Origin: Autumnicola lenta
GTDB taxonomy: Bacteria > Bacteroidota > Bacteroidia > Flavobacteriales > Flavobacteriaceae
Direction of reading: 5' to 3'
Length of the DNA stretch: 64,000 nt
NCBI RefSeq assembly: GCF_031846515.1
Contig: NZ_JAVRHO010000008.1
Coordinates: forward strand, 62,001-126,000
In this document: positions 25,744 to 34,311 of the stretch, piece after piece
Layout of the letters: each line of letters starts with the position of its first letter
How positions within the stretch are numbered: the first letter of the stretch is position 1
Position numbers and translations under genes: made by a program
The notes under the pieces: model-generated
The model's database searches: none
What the model was told of the DNA's origin: nothing
The model's input: only the letters and a program-made list of their open reading frames with translations

Positions 25744-26011
25744 TTATATATTTTATAGAGTTTTTGAGGATGCCTCACAACGGTTACGGTGTCGAGTTGC
25801 GGGAGTAGGGACTCGGACTTGTCGGCTTAATAATTTTCTTTCTTAGTCTCTAAAATTACACTTTTTGGATGAAACCCGTTATTTGCGATGAACCGACTTA
25901 AGTTTTTTTTTCTACGAAATTATAATTAAATGTAAATTATTAGAACTGTAACAGAACTGCTGATCATTAAAAGGTCACGAGAGGTATCGCCACTTATATT
26001 GACAATATTTG
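25744..26011. other. spacer with attC-like symmetry upstream of the DUF1963 gene
   Basis: No gene is seen. The stretch at 25772-25905 carries CCTCACAACGG near one end and ACCCGTTATTTG near the other, an imperfect inverted pair, with a GAGT...GACTC hairpin between them. The arrangement recalls cassette-type recombination sites (YAAC/GTTR boxes). It is only a resemblance. Confidence 0.35.
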
Positions 26012-26578
26012 TTATGGATTATATTCGGGCACTGGAATCATAATATGTGCATAGGGCGTTCCGTCCCACATAACCCAAGGTCCGCCATTGTTCATTTTTG
26101 TTGGCAATCCTTCAAGAATAGATTTATCGGGTAAAACTACGACTATATGCGGTACTTGATGTTCCATCCATTCATTTTCTGGTGTAGGACTTGTATCCCA
26201 AGGATTCAAATTACTCCGTCCATGTCCTCCTTGTAAAAAATAGCCGAAGCCTGTCTGAGTTATATTGGGATCCCTTTTTTCTGCGGCGGCACTTAATAGT
26301 TCAAACACCTGAGAGTCCACACACATTGGATTGTTACCAGGAATATGGGGGTTGTCAGGACGACAAGTCCAACCATTGGTGCCTTTGCGCAAAACTATAT
26401 TTTGACCACCTGGCTCTGTCGGGTAGCCTAAAATAGTAGCATTTTTTGAAATAGATGATGGAGCGGCACTCATGGCCTCTTCTATCTTGCTCGATATTTT
26501 TTTAGTTTCAGTTTGGCCTTGAACAACTTGAGCTGTTAACAAGCAAAATAGAATTACAATAAATGTTAGATACTTCAT
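26012..26578 (-). CDS. secreted protein of unknown function
   Basis: This 188-residue protein has a clear signal peptide (MKYLTFIVILFCLLTAQVVQ, cleavage probably after VQG). The mature part has conserved-looking blocks: GYPTEPGGQNIVLRKGTNGW, TCRPDNPHIPGNNPMC (two Cys likely disulphide-bonded), and C-terminal PHIVVVLPDKSILEGLPTKM and MWDGTPYAHIMIPV. I recognise no named domain. It is monocistronic, in the accessory patch between the ICE end and the sulfite-reductase locus. Confidence 0.7.
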   Translation of the reverse strand: MKYLTFIVILFCLLTAQVVQGQTETKKISSKIEEAMSAAPSSISKNATILGYPTEPGGQNIVLRKGTNGWTCRPDNPHIPGNNPMCVDSQVFELLSAAAEKRDPNITQTGFGYFLQGGHGRSNLNPWDTSPTPENEWMEHQVPHIVVVLPDKSILEGLPTKMNNGGPWVMWDGTPYAHIMIPVPEYNP

Positions 26579-26898
26579 ATTTGTCTCTTTTTAGGTATTT
26601 ATTAAAAAATTATCTCGTCACATATTTTTAAATATGTCCAATTATATTCATTAGTTTCCTTTAATGTTGGGTAACATATATATAAATCTAACACTAAACC
26701 TTATTTCCTAATAAATGCATTAGTACATTTATCTCTACTTTGTTTTTACTACTCTAATGTAGAGGATTTTCAGTTTTAAAAAAATGTTTGTCGTTCTGTA
26801 ATGTAAATTCAGTGGGCTTTAGTGCTCCATTAAATTGTCCATTGTATTCCGGATAGGATAAATACTGACAGTTTCAAAAATGATTGCTATTATTGTAT
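26579..26898. other. AT-rich intergenic stretch before the LysR gene
   Basis: About 320 bases without a credible gene. I see no strong hairpin or repeat. It probably holds divergent promoters for the secreted protein and the LysR regulator, and it marks the change from the accessory patch to chromosomal-looking sequence. Confidence 0.4.
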
Positions 26899-27792
26899 AT
26901 GTTTGACTTCCGCCTAAAAGTTTTTAGCACCGTAGCAAGAAGGCTCAGCTTTACCAAGGCTGCCGAGGAGCTACTTATCTCGCAGCCTGCGGTGACAAAG
27001 CATATTAAAGAACTGGAAAATCAATTTGGCCTGGCGCTATTCGACAGAAGGGGAAATAAGGTGTTGCTCTCCCCTGCCGGGGAAATTTTGTTAAGCCACA
27101 CTACCGAAATTCAAAAAATTTACCAGCGCATAGAATTTGATCTCAATCAGTTAAATAGTGCTTTTAAGGGTACGTTGCATGTAGGATCCAGCACTTCCAT
27201 AACTCAATATATCCTGCCACCGTTGCTGGCGCGGTTTCACAATATCCACCAGGAAGTAAAGGTGGAATTGCTGAGTGGAAATTCGGAACAGATTGAGCAG
27301 GCCCTGCTTAATAAAAAAATAGAACTGGGCGTAATAGAAGGTCAATCCAAACGCCGTGAAATTATTTATACGCCATTTCTAAAGGATGAAATCGTCCTGG
27401 TGTGTGGCAGTAAAAATTCCATGGCCAAAAAGGATGAAATCAAACCGGAAGAGCTCAAGAAAATTCCGCTTTTATTGAGGGAACCGGGATCGGGAACGCT
27501 GGAAGTTACCGCCGATGCTTTGAAGCAAAAGGGAATCCGACTGTCCGACCTGCAGGTGGAAATGCAGCTGGGAAGCACCGAAGCTATTAAATCTTACCTG
27601 CAACATTCAGATTGTATGGCATTTGTTTCCCTTCACGCTATCCTTAAAGAACTGGAAAGCGGGGTCCTGAAAATTATTGAAATCAAAAAACTTCCCATTC
27701 ACCGAAATTTCTATTTTATTACTCCGCAAGGTCCAGAGGGTGGCCTCCCTGCCCTGCTCATCCAGTTTCTTCTCAGGAATCATAATTTATAG
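26899..27792 (+). CDS. LysR-type regulator beside sulfite reductase genes
   Basis: The ATG at 26899 (MFDFRLKVFSTVARRLSFTK) gives 297 residues and aligns with the usual LysR N terminus; a TTG five codons upstream is less likely. A winged helix-turn-helix occupies residues 1-60 (TKAAEELLISQPAVTKHIKE), and the substrate-binding domain runs from about 90 (GTLHVGSSTSITQYILPPLL). In this position it is likely to control the downstream cysJI genes in response to sulfur status, as CysB/CysL-type regulators do. The effector cannot be read from sequence. Confidence 0.9.
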   Translation: MFDFRLKVFSTVARRLSFTKAAEELLISQPAVTKHIKELENQFGLALFDRRGNKVLLSPAGEILLSHTTEIQKIYQRIEFDLNQLNSAFKGTLHVGSSTSITQYILPPLLARFHNIHQEVKVELLSGNSEQIEQALLNKKIELGVIEGQSKRREIIYTPFLKDEIVLVCGSKNSMAKKDEIKPEELKKIPLLLREPGSGTLEVTADALKQKGIRLSDLQVEMQLGSTEAIKSYLQHSDCMAFVSLHAILKELESGVLKIIEIKKLPIHRNFYFITPQGPEGGLPALLIQFLLRNHNL

Positions 27793-27827
27793 ATGATTAT
27801 ATTCCTGAAACACCTAAACCTGGTTTT

Positions 27828-27885
27828 GTCTCCTTGAGCGGAGTCGAAAGGTCATTTAAAACATCTCGACCGCGCTACTTTAGAC
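27828..27885. repeat. REP-like inverted repeat (GAGCGGAGTCGA type)
   Basis: The arm GAGCGGAGTCGA and the opposing TCGACCGCGCT pair imperfectly, and GTCT (27828-27831) pairs with AGAC (27882-27885) at the outer edge. A related half-copy (GAGCCTGTCGAAGG) is at 39657-39670. Such palindromes are widespread in flavobacterial intergenic DNA. It follows the LysR gene and could also act as a terminator. Confidence 0.5.
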
Positions 27886-28119
27886 ATGCCATTTTATTAT
27901 AAAGTACAATTTGAGGTGCTTTACAAGACAAGCATAATTTATAATTATTATCAACTCGAAATCTCATATTATACACTCAGAAATTACTTCTGCAAAAAGC
28001 TCAAACTTGCAGCGAAGATTTACCTGTTCTCAAGATGTAACCTTTCTTCAGAAGTAAGATATTTCCCCATTCCTCCACTTTCATTATAACTTCAGGTTAT
28101 TCTATATTATTATTTGCAA

Positions 28120-28174
28120 TTGGCAATCCCTTTTTAGATGTCTTATTTTTGTGCTGCAAAGACATAGGAATGTC
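28120..28174 (+). promoter_or_regulatory. cysJ promoter with downstream palindrome
   Basis: A Bacteroidetes-type promoter is visible: TTG at 28120-28122, a 21-base spacer, and TATTTTTG (TAnnTTTG consensus) at 28144-28151. Just after it lies the palindrome GACATAGGAATGTC at 28161-28174 (5-bp arms, 4-base spacer). It overlaps the expected transcript start and may be a regulator binding site. Confidence 0.6.
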
Positions 28175-28196
28175 TTGATATGAAAACTGAGAACAC

Positions 28197-30002
28197 ATGG
28201 ATTTAAAGAAGGGGCCTTTTAACGATAAACAAGCTGAAAAGCTACAGGATGCATTGTCCGGACTGGATTCGGGACAGCTTCAATGGTTAAGCGGATATTT
28301 TTCAGGAATTATTCAGAATGCACCTGCAGTTTCAGCAACTCCACAACAGCAGAATACTGCTGCTCCTCAGGCTGCTGCTTCCACACCGCAAAAGCTACAT
28401 ATTCTTTTTGGCAGTCACACAGGAAACAGCGAAGGTTTAGCTGAAAACCTGGCTACACTCGCAAAGGAGAAAGGAATAGAAACAGAGGTTTCAGACATGG
28501 CTTCCTTTAAAGGAAGGAACCTGAAGAAAATCGATAATTTAGCTGTAATAGTCAGCACTCACGGTTTAGGGGAACCTCCCGTACAGGCAGAAGATCTCTA
28601 TAATTTTATACACAGCAAAAAAGCGCCGGATCTTTCTCATATGAAATTCTCTGTGCTGGCATTAGGCGATAGTAGTTATGTCGACTTCTGCCAAACCGGA
28701 AAAGATTTCGATATTGCGCTGGAAAAACTGGGCGCGCAGCGTATTGGTCCGCGACAGGATTGTGATGTAGATTACGAAGAAGATGCAGAAGCGTGGCAAG
28801 ATAGTTTTTTAAATGCCCTGGCGCAGAGCTCCAGTCAGGGAGCTGAAGCAGAAGCACCAGTCGAAGTGGCTGTTCCAAAGGCCGCAGCGAAATTCTCCAG
28901 AAAGAACCCTTTTGAGGCCACTATCCTGGAAAAAATAGAATTGAACGGAAGAGGATCTTCCAAAGAAACGATTCATTTGGAATTGGACCTGGAAGGTTCC
29001 GGTTTAACTTATGAACCCGGCGATGCCCTGGGAGTTTATGGAGCAAATTCGGAATACTTGATAGGCGAAGTTTTAAAAGCCACCAAACTTTCAGGAAATG
29101 AACAGGTAGAAACCCATCAGGGAAAAAAGAACCTGCTGGAAGCATTGACTTACGATTATGAGTTAACACCGCTTTCCAAACTTTCCATTACAAAATATGC
29201 CGAACTTACAGAAAGCAAAAAACTAAAAGAAATACTTTCAGACAATAAAGAAATTCAGGATTACCTCCTGGGCCGTGATGTTCTGGATTTAATTCAGGAG
29301 GAACCCTACGAATTAAAACCGGATGAGCTGATTTCAGTATTAAGGAAAAATACTCCAAGGATGTATTCTATCGCTTCCTCGCAGCAGGCCGTGGAAGATG
29401 AAGTGCATTTGCTTGTTTCGGTGGTTCGCTACGAGGCCTTTGGCAGAAATAAAGAAGGCCACTGCTCCACTACCCTTGCCGACCGGCTTAAGGTAGACGA
29501 TAAGGTAAAGGTCTTCGTTGACAAAAACAGCAGGTTTAAACTTCCGCAGGATCCTGAGGTGCCGGTTATTATGGTGGGACCCGGTACAGGTGTCGCTCCT
29601 TTCAGGGCTTTTATGCAACACAAGGAAGTGGCAGAGAACAAAGGTAAATCCTGGTTATTCTTTGGAGACCGCAACTTCAGAACAGATTTTCTGTATCAAA
29701 CGGAATGGCAGCAATATCTTAACGAAGGTGTGCTAACTAAAGCAGATGTAGCTTTTTCCAGGGATCAGGAGGAAAAACAGTATGTGCAGCACAGGATGTT
29801 AGAAAACGGAAAAGAACTTTACGACTGGCTGGAGCAGGGAGCGCATTTCTATGTATGCGGCGATGCAACAAGTATGGCGAAAGATGTGGATAATGCCTTG
29901 CGGGAAATCATTCAGCAGCAAGGAGGCGTAACTCCGGAGAAAGCAGAAGAATACATTAAGTATCTTCAGGTTTCCAAGCGTTATCAAACAGATATTTACT
30001 AG
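28197..30002 (+). CDS. cysJ: assimilatory sulfite reductase flavoprotein alpha subunit
   Basis: This 601-residue flavoprotein transfers electrons from NADPH through FAD and FMN to the CysI hemoprotein. An N-terminal flavodoxin domain starts at about residue 67 (LHILFGSHTGNSEGLAENLA). It is followed by the FAD domain with PRMYSIASSQ (about 390) and the NADPH-binding region (VPVIMVGPGTGVAPFRAFMQ, about 458-477). The C terminus SKRYQTDIY is the family's conserved ending. An Ala/Gln-rich linker precedes the flavodoxin domain. It lies upstream of cysI with a 119-base gap. Confidence 0.95.
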   Translation: MDLKKGPFNDKQAEKLQDALSGLDSGQLQWLSGYFSGIIQNAPAVSATPQQQNTAAPQAAASTPQKLHILFGSHTGNSEGLAENLATLAKEKGIETEVSDMASFKGRNLKKIDNLAVIVSTHGLGEPPVQAEDLYNFIHSKKAPDLSHMKFSVLALGDSSYVDFCQTGKDFDIALEKLGAQRIGPRQDCDVDYEEDAEAWQDSFLNALAQSSSQGAEAEAPVEVAVPKAAAKFSRKNPFEATILEKIELNGRGSSKETIHLELDLEGSGLTYEPGDALGVYGANSEYLIGEVLKATKLSGNEQVETHQGKKNLLEALTYDYELTPLSKLSITKYAELTESKKLKEILSDNKEIQDYLLGRDVLDLIQEEPYELKPDELISVLRKNTPRMYSIASSQQAVEDEVHLLVSVVRYEAFGRNKEGHCSTTLADRLKVDDKVKVFVDKNSRFKLPQDPEVPVIMVGPGTGVAPFRAFMQHKEVAENKGKSWLFFGDRNFRTDFLYQTEWQQYLNEGVLTKADVAFSRDQEEKQYVQHRMLENGKELYDWLEQGAHFYVCGDATSMAKDVDNALREIIQQQGGVTPEKAEEYIKYLQVSKRYQTDIY

Positions 30003-30121
30003 AAAAGCTGCAGAATAATCAGAAAAGTGATTTATGAATCACAGTTATTTCAGTGGAGTTTTAGTAGAAATATGCAGGTAAGGTTAAAAAGGAAATTATA
30101 ACTTACACAAAAGAAAGAATT

Positions 30122-31807
30122 ATGGACGAGCAAAAATTATCGGACGACGAATATATAAAGGACAAAAGTGACTATTTAAGGGGCACGATTAAAGAGAGCC
30201 TCAGAAATCCTCTCACAGGTGCCCTTGATCCTGATGATGTAAAGCTTATAAAATACCATGGTTCCTATCAGCAATACGACCGGGATCTTGATACCGAACG
30301 GAAGAAGCAAAAACTGGAGCCACTTTATCAGTTTATGATAAGGGTTAGAACCCCGGGAGGAATCACAACTCCCGGGCAGTGGATTGCGCTGGATAAACTT
30401 TCAGATCAATACGGAAATAGTACGATGAAGCTGACCACAAGACAGTCTTTTCAGTTTCACGGTATCTTTAAAAATGAACTGAAGCCCACTATAAAAGCTA
30501 TAAATGATGCGCTGTTGAGTACACTCGCCACCTGCGGGGATGTCAACAGGAATGTGATGTGCAACCCCAATCCCTATCAGTCAAAAATTCACGAAGAAGT
30601 GTATGCATTGGCCGGGGAAATTAGTGAGCATTTTCTTCCGAAGACTTCAGCTTATCACGAGATATGGCTGGATAAAGAAAAAGTTGCAGGAACACCAGAT
30701 AAAGAGCCCTTATATTCAGAACATTACTTGCCACGGAAATTTAAAATCGGTTTAACTATTCCGCCTAACAATGATATTGATGTCTTTGCGAATGATCTTG
30801 GTTTTATTGGCATAGAAGAAGATAATGAAATTGTAGGTTACAATGTTTGTATAGGCGGAGGACTGGGAAGCACTTTCGGGGAAAAATCCACTTATCCACG
30901 CCTGGCAGATGTCATAGGTTTTGTGCCAAAAGACAAGGTTATTGCAGTCGGCGAAGCGGTGATTACAATTCAGAGGGATCATGGGAACCGGGTGGACAGG
31001 AAAAATGCAAGACTTAAGTATACGATAGATAAACATGGATTACAATGGTTTGTAGATGAAATTGAAAATCGTCTTGGTTCAAAAATGGAAAAACCCCGTG
31101 CTTTTGAATTCAATAAAAATGGAGATGAATATGGCTGGGTAAAAGGAACCAATGACAAGTGGTTTTATACACTGTTTGTAGAACACGGAAGGGTTAAGGA
31201 CGAAGAAGGTTACCGGCTAAAAAAGGCTTTAAAAGAAGTTGCCGGAATACTCAAAGGGGATTTTAGACTTACCGGAAACCAGAACCTCATTATTGCCAAT
31301 GTAGCTGAAAAAAATAAGAAAGCCATTGAAGCTGTTTTGGAAAAAAACGGAGTGCTTAATAATGAAAAGCTCACCGGACTTCGAAAAAGTTCTATGGCTT
31401 GTGTGGCGCTAAATACCTGTCCGCTGGCTTTTGCAGAAGCAGAGCGCTATTTACCTTCGCTGGTAGATAAGCTGGACGATATTATGAGAAAACATAATCT
31501 TCAGGACGAAGAAATAAATATCAGGATGACCGGATGCCCAAATAATTGCGCCAGGTCGTCTTTAGGAGAAATAGGTTTTGTGGGCCGTGCTCCAGGCAGA
31601 TACAATATGTATCTTGGTGCCAGCCATAACGGGGACCGTTTAAATTCCTTATATAAAGAAATGCTTTCTGAAGAAAATATTCTGCAGGAGCTTGATCCTA
31701 TTCTGGGTTCTTATGCTCAGGAAAGAGAACAAGATGAAGAATTCGGCGACTTTGTCATAAGAAAAAATCTGGTGGATACAACAGATCGTCCGCTTCAAAT
31801 CTTATAG
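30122..31807 (+). CDS. cysI: assimilatory sulfite reductase hemoprotein beta subunit
   Basis: This 561-residue enzyme reduces sulfite to sulfide with a coupled siroheme and 4Fe-4S cluster. The cluster ligands are seen as C-x5-C in ACVALNTCPLAFAEAERYLP (about residue 430-440) and C-x3-C in TGCPNNCARSSLGEIGFVG (about 475). An N-terminal half-domain with GNSTMKLTTRQSFQFHG (about 99-115) binds sulfite or siroheme. The length is usual for bacterial CysI. It is probably co-transcribed with cysJ. Confidence 0.95.
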   Translation: MDEQKLSDDEYIKDKSDYLRGTIKESLRNPLTGALDPDDVKLIKYHGSYQQYDRDLDTERKKQKLEPLYQFMIRVRTPGGITTPGQWIALDKLSDQYGNSTMKLTTRQSFQFHGIFKNELKPTIKAINDALLSTLATCGDVNRNVMCNPNPYQSKIHEEVYALAGEISEHFLPKTSAYHEIWLDKEKVAGTPDKEPLYSEHYLPRKFKIGLTIPPNNDIDVFANDLGFIGIEEDNEIVGYNVCIGGGLGSTFGEKSTYPRLADVIGFVPKDKVIAVGEAVITIQRDHGNRVDRKNARLKYTIDKHGLQWFVDEIENRLGSKMEKPRAFEFNKNGDEYGWVKGTNDKWFYTLFVEHGRVKDEEGYRLKKALKEVAGILKGDFRLTGNQNLIIANVAEKNKKAIEAVLEKNGVLNNEKLTGLRKSSMACVALNTCPLAFAEAERYLPSLVDKLDDIMRKHNLQDEEINIRMTGCPNNCARSSLGEIGFVGRAPGRYNMYLGASHNGDRLNSLYKEMLSEENILQELDPILGSYAQEREQDEEFGDFVIRKNLVDTTDRPLQIL

Positions 31808-32237
31808 CAGGTTATATTTTTGTTGATGGATAGTTATAGCAATGCCGCTTTTATGCTGATCTAAAGGACGATAATTGACATAAAAAGCATGCCTCCCTTA
31901 AAATGGTGTTCTTCAATTTTGGCAGAGGTGCTAAAAAAAATTCTGTTTCACCTTCCATGATTTTAGTAAATTGAGAAAATAATTCAGACATTGGGAAGGA
32001 GAAAAGGTTCTTTAGCTTTTGAACAGGTATAGAAGCCGATAATTGACAAAATTTGGTTATGACCAAAAATGCTGGTGAATGGGTGCCAATCAATAATAGA
32101 TAACTTTTTAGATCATAGACCAGTTTCACATTTTGGTGCAAAATTATGCAAAGAGATGGAGAAAGAATTGCCGGCGAAACTGCTACTCCCGTTGGGATTG
32201 TTGAAAATAATCAATTTATCTAAATAGAAATAAACCA
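31808..32237. other. intergenic stretch after cysI, with one dispersed repeat copy
   Basis: About 430 bases. A minus-strand frame of 96 codons here looks like chance. The segment GCCGATAATTGACAAAATTT at 32035-32054 belongs to a small dispersed repeat family seen at 39.5-39.7, 57.3-57.4 and 61.1-61.6 kb. No promoter or terminator is convincing. Confidence 0.45.
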
Positions 32238-33446
32238 ATGAAAAAAAGCAGACCAAAATCCGGTGTTTTCAGAAGTGTGAAATTTTCAGTTTTGATGCTG
32301 GCAATTTTCTTTACATCCTGTGCAACGCAAAAGGACATTCCGGAAAATAAAATAGACAGAACTTTAGAATTAGCCGCAGAACAATATAAATATATGGCAG
32401 ACCAGCTGCCTGAAGATGGAAGGTTTCCCAAAACCTATTATGCTAAAGAAAACCGGTTTGAGACGAGCGGGTCTGATTGGTGGGTTAGCGGTTTCTATCC
32501 CGGCACACTCCTCTACTTATATGAAGAAGTTGGGGATCCCGAGCTTATGGAAGAAGCAGAGCGAATTCTGGAAGACCTCGAAAAAGAGCAGCATAACACC
32601 TCTACCCACGACTTGGGTTTTATGATGTTTGACAGTTTTGGTGCTGCAAATCGTCTTGATCCACAAGAGGAATATGAGGAAATCCTTATGAACAGCGCTA
32701 AATCTTTAGCTACACGGTTTGACGAAGAAGTTGGCGCTATACGCTCCTGGGATTCTGATGATGACAGTTTTTTGGTAATTATCGATAATATGATGAACCT
32801 GGAACTGTTGTTCTGGGCTTCAGAATACAGTGGGGACAACAGGTATCGCGATATTGCTATCACTCATGCCAATACCACAATGCAACATCACTTTAGGCCA
32901 GACAATAGTTCTTATCACGTGATAAATTACAACGAAAACACGGGTGAAGTAAAAGATAAGAGAACAGCCCAGGGGAATGCCGACGAATCTGCCTGGGCAC
33001 GTGGACAAGCCTGGGGCCTGTATGGCTTTACAGAGGTATATCGAAAAACCAAAGATCAAAAATACCTGGACCAGGCAGTGAAAATTGCAGATTTTATGCT
33101 TGACCACCCAAATATGCCTGCAGATAAAATTCCGTATTGGGATTACAACGCGCCAAAAATTCCGGATGCGTTTAGAGATTCTTCGGCAGGTGCGATTATG
33201 GCCGCTGCCCTGCTTGAGTTAAGCGAATATGTAGATAAAAATAAGCAAAAGAAGTATTTCAATGCTGCTGAAACGGCTCTCAATACACTTATGGGTCCGG
33301 AATATTTAGCTAAAGAAGGTACCAACGGTGGCTTTATTCTGAAACATGGAGTTGGTCATCTCCCCAAAAATTCTGAAGTAGATGTACCACTTACTTATGG
33401 CGATTATTATTTCGTGGAGGCACTAAAGCGCTACAAGGAGGAATAA
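32238..33446 (+). CDS. GH88 unsaturated glucuronyl hydrolase (lipoprotein)
   Basis: This 402-residue enzyme has a lipoprotein signal (VKFSVLMLAIFFTSCATQ, lipobox Cys about residue 28) and an alpha/alpha-barrel typical of GH88. The catalytic aspartates of unsaturated glucuronyl hydrolases correspond to HDLGFMMFDSFG (about 131) and IDNMMNLELLFWASEY (about 182). It removes the unsaturated uronic acid left at the non-reducing end by polysaccharide lyases. It is the first gene of a three-gene sugar cluster. No lyase gene or SusCD pair is in the window. Confidence 0.92.
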   Translation: MKKSRPKSGVFRSVKFSVLMLAIFFTSCATQKDIPENKIDRTLELAAEQYKYMADQLPEDGRFPKTYYAKENRFETSGSDWWVSGFYPGTLLYLYEEVGDPELMEEAERILEDLEKEQHNTSTHDLGFMMFDSFGAANRLDPQEEYEEILMNSAKSLATRFDEEVGAIRSWDSDDDSFLVIIDNMMNLELLFWASEYSGDNRYRDIAITHANTTMQHHFRPDNSSYHVINYNENTGEVKDKRTAQGNADESAWARGQAWGLYGFTEVYRKTKDQKYLDQAVKIADFMLDHPNMPADKIPYWDYNAPKIPDAFRDSSAGAIMAAALLELSEYVDKNKQKKYFNAAETALNTLMGPEYLAKEGTNGGFILKHGVGHLPKNSEVDVPLTYGDYYFVEALKRYKEE

Positions 33447-33489
33447 GCTTTCGGGTTAAAAACAGCATAAAATATTTAGCACATTAGAA

Positions 33490-34311
33490 ATGAAACCAGA
33501 AAAGCTTTTAATAGTAATTATTATCCTCGCAGTGCTCACTTCCTGTGGCAACAAGTCAAAGACTGAAAAAAAGGAAGTTGCGGTAAAAGAAGAAACGAAA
33601 GAAGAACAATGGCAAACCTTATTTAACGGGGAAGACCTGGACGACTGGATCGTGAAATTCCACCATCATGAAGTTGGCGACAATTATGCAAATACTTTCC
33701 AGGTAAAAGACGGAACAGTCCTTGTGGATTACGATGAATATGAAGAATTTGGGGAACGTTACGGACATCTGTTTTACAAAGAATCTTTTTCTTCCTTTCA
33801 CTTAAAATTTGAATACCGCTTTACAGATCAATGGATGGAGGATGCACCCGATTATACCTACCGTAATAGTGGCGTTATGTTTCATTCCCAGGATCCGGCG
33901 ACAATTTTAAAAGAACAGGACTGGCCAATTTCTGTTGAATACCAGATGCTGGCCGATGCCGGTAACGGAGACCCAAGGCCCACCGGGAATATGTGTTCCC
34001 ATGGGACCGAGATTTATTATAAAAACGAGATGTATCCGGGGCACTGCCTTAATTCTTCCTCGGAAACTTACAAACCTGACGAATGGGTACAAGCCGATCT
34101 TATTGTGTACCGTGATTCTTTAGTCATCCATAAAGTAAATGGAAATACCGTGCTGGAGTACAGCAAACCTCAGATTGGCGGCGAAGTGGTAGGTGGTTTT
34201 GACCCGGAAATAAAAAAAGATGGAAAGCCGCTAACTCAGGGTTACATTGGCTTACAGGCCGAAGGACAGGGTGTGGAATTTAAAAATATAAAGATCCTAA
34301 AGCTTGAATAA
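33490..34311 (+). CDS. DUF1080 (3-keto-disaccharide hydrolase-like) lipoprotein
   Basis: This 273-residue protein has a lipoprotein signal (LLIVIIILAVLTSCGN, Cys about residue 19), a Lys/Glu linker and a concanavalin-like DUF1080 domain. Typical blocks are WQTLFNGEDLDDWIVKFH (about 41-58), YRNSGVMFHSQDP (about 117-129), and near the end GYIGLQAEGQGVEFKNIKIL. DUF1080 proteins are linked to the cleavage of 3-keto-glycosides made by Gfo/Idh/MocA dehydrogenases. Such a dehydrogenase gene follows immediately, and that supports a shared pathway. Confidence 0.88.
   Translation: MKPEKLLIVIIILAVLTSCGNKSKTEKKEVAVKEETKEEQWQTLFNGEDLDDWIVKFHHHEVGDNYANTFQVKDGTVLVDYDEYEEFGERYGHLFYKESFSSFHLKFEYRFTDQWMEDAPDYTYRNSGVMFHSQDPATILKEQDWPISVEYQMLADAGNGDPRPTGNMCSHGTEIYYKNEMYPGHCLNSSSETYKPDEWVQADLIVYRDSLVIHKVNGNTVLEYSKPQIGGEVVGGFDPEIKKDGKPLTQGYIGLQAEGQGVEFKNIKILKLE

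Noticed and set aside
27886..28089. 67-codon frame upstream of cysJ
   Set aside because: No family, poor start context, and it ends in the cysJ promoter region.
31851..32141. 96-codon minus-strand frame after cysI
   Set aside because: It crosses a dispersed repeat copy and shows no domain. A degraded gene cannot be excluded.
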